Assembly (NCBI GenBank): GCA_022560715.1
Contig: JADFSQ010000016.1
Coordinates: 1 to 13,689, forward strand
Direction of reading: 5' to 3'
DNA from: Bacteroidota bacterium
GTDB taxonomy: Bacteria; Bacteroidota; Bacteroidia; Flavobacteriales; Flavobacteriaceae
DNA: 13,689 bases
Below are positions 13,255 to 13,689 of the stretch, piece by piece. The translations under genes were made by a program, and so were the position numbers. Below the pieces are notes generated by a model, which saw only the letters and a program-made list of their open reading frames with translations, did no database searches and was not told where the DNA came from. The stretch's first letter is position 1. Each line of letters begins with the position of its first letter.

Positions 13255-13689
13255 GTTTCTATTAAATCAATCCATTGTTGAATGATATTTACTTCTGAAA
13301 ACGAACTTGGATTTTGATTGATGTTATTTTTAATTGTATTGTAAAAACGTGTATCTAATAATAATTTATTTAATGCTTGAGTTAACAAATGAGTGTTTTG
13401 ATCTTCTACTAAAAGACCATTAATTTCATTTGTTATTATTTCGTTTGGACCACTTTTACAATCGAAAGATATAATTGGTGTTCCTAATTCTAAAGCTTCA
13501 ATTAAAACCATAGGAAACCCTTCGGATTTACTTGATAACACCAACGCTTTAGAATGTTTAATAAACAAATGTGGATTGTTTTGAAAGCCTTTTAACTTAA
13601 CAAATTCATTTAAATTTGATTCTCTTATTAATTGTTCTAAATTGTTTTTTTCAGGACCTTCACCTAATATTAATAGTTGTATTCCAGCT
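13251..13689 (-). CDS. GT4-type glycosyltransferase, 5' end outside window
   Basis: The minus-strand frame is open from the stop at 13251-13253 to the right edge, giving about 145 residues of a glycosyltransferase of the GT-B fold (Glycos_transf_1 domain). Reading from the edge it shows QLLILGEGPEKNNLEQLI, LNEFVKLKGFQNNP, then LVLSSKSEGFPMVLIEALELG (quoted in parts), TPIISFDCKSGPNEII and INGLLVED. The E-G-F-P-x3-I-E-A stretch is the E(x7)E nucleotide-sugar motif of this family, and GEGP marks the start of the donor domain. The leucine codon TTG at 13566-13568 is internal, not the start, because conserved sequence continues upstream of it. The N-terminal acceptor domain lies beyond the window. 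It is part of the same polysaccharide locus but on the opposite strand from the two GT2 genes. Confidence 0.93.
   Translation of the reverse strand, partial: AGIQLLILGEGPEKNNLEQLIRESNLNEFVKLKGFQNNPHLFIKHSKALVLSSKSEGFPMVLIEALELGTPIISFDCKSGPNEIITNEINGLLVEDQNTHLLTQALNKLLLDTRFYNTIKNNINQNPSSFSEVNIIQQWIDLIET

Noticed and set aside
13251..13568. A complete 105-residue glycosyltransferase starting at TTG 13566-13568
   Set aside because: The frame continues upstream to the window edge with conserved family sequence (GEGP, LKGFQNNP), so the TTG is an internal leucine codon and the gene is cut by the window.
9743..13689. A biosynthetic or defence island of a new type
   Set aside because: The genes seen are ordinary surface-polysaccharide types plus one beta-helix protein; no integrase, nuclease, toxin or other system-specific gene is present in the window.

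Overview
The window looks like chromosomal DNA of a marine-type member of the Flavobacteriaceae (Bacteroidota). The support is its very AT-rich composition, the N-terminal signal peptides ending in xxAQ or FSQ, a large outer-membrane barrel protein paired with a giant TPR protein, candidate TAnnTTTG promoter boxes, and non-ATG starts without clear Shine-Dalgarno sequences. No rRNA, tRNA, CRISPR array, transposase or phage gene was seen.

Layout. Positions 1-1176 (minus strand) hold a two-gene unit: a CxxCxxCC (YkgJ-type) metal-binding protein, then a secreted protein of probable thioredoxin-like fold that runs off the left edge. Divergent from it, 1254-1955 (plus) is a class I SAM-dependent methyltransferase. 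It converges on an amidohydrolase lipoprotein (2029-3642, minus). Upstream of that, on the same strand, are a plug-less TonB-receptor-like outer-membrane barrel (3873-5609) and a 1007-residue periplasmic TPR protein (5766-8789). Divergent from the TPR gene is an FtsE-type ABC ATPase (8983-9666, plus) with no ftsX beside it.

The right part (9743-13689) looks like the edge of a surface-polysaccharide locus. It holds a secreted right-handed beta-helix protein (minus), two translationally coupled GT2 glycosyltransferases (plus), and the C-terminal part of a GT4-type glycosyltransferase (minus) that runs off the right edge. These glycosyltransferase genes look even more AT-rich than the rest, as is common for surface-glycan loci.

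The most unusual signal lies between the genes. Four intergenic spaces carry short tandem arrays with different sequences but the same 7-nt period: 1215-1250, 5734-5757, 8887-8910 and 9667-9729. When read on one strand, all four repeat a GT-containing core every 7 nt, and in each case that strand can be read as the sense strand of an adjacent gene. A second set of elements consists of REP-like hairpins at 2001-2020, 3685-3706, 3782-3803 and 3836-3856. Two of them share a 5-bp stem around a 12-nt TCG(N6)CTC loop, and three share a GAT(T/C)CT...AG(G/A)AT-type stem followed by TGAC. No new multi-gene system (defence, secretion or biosynthetic) could be supported from the sequence alone.
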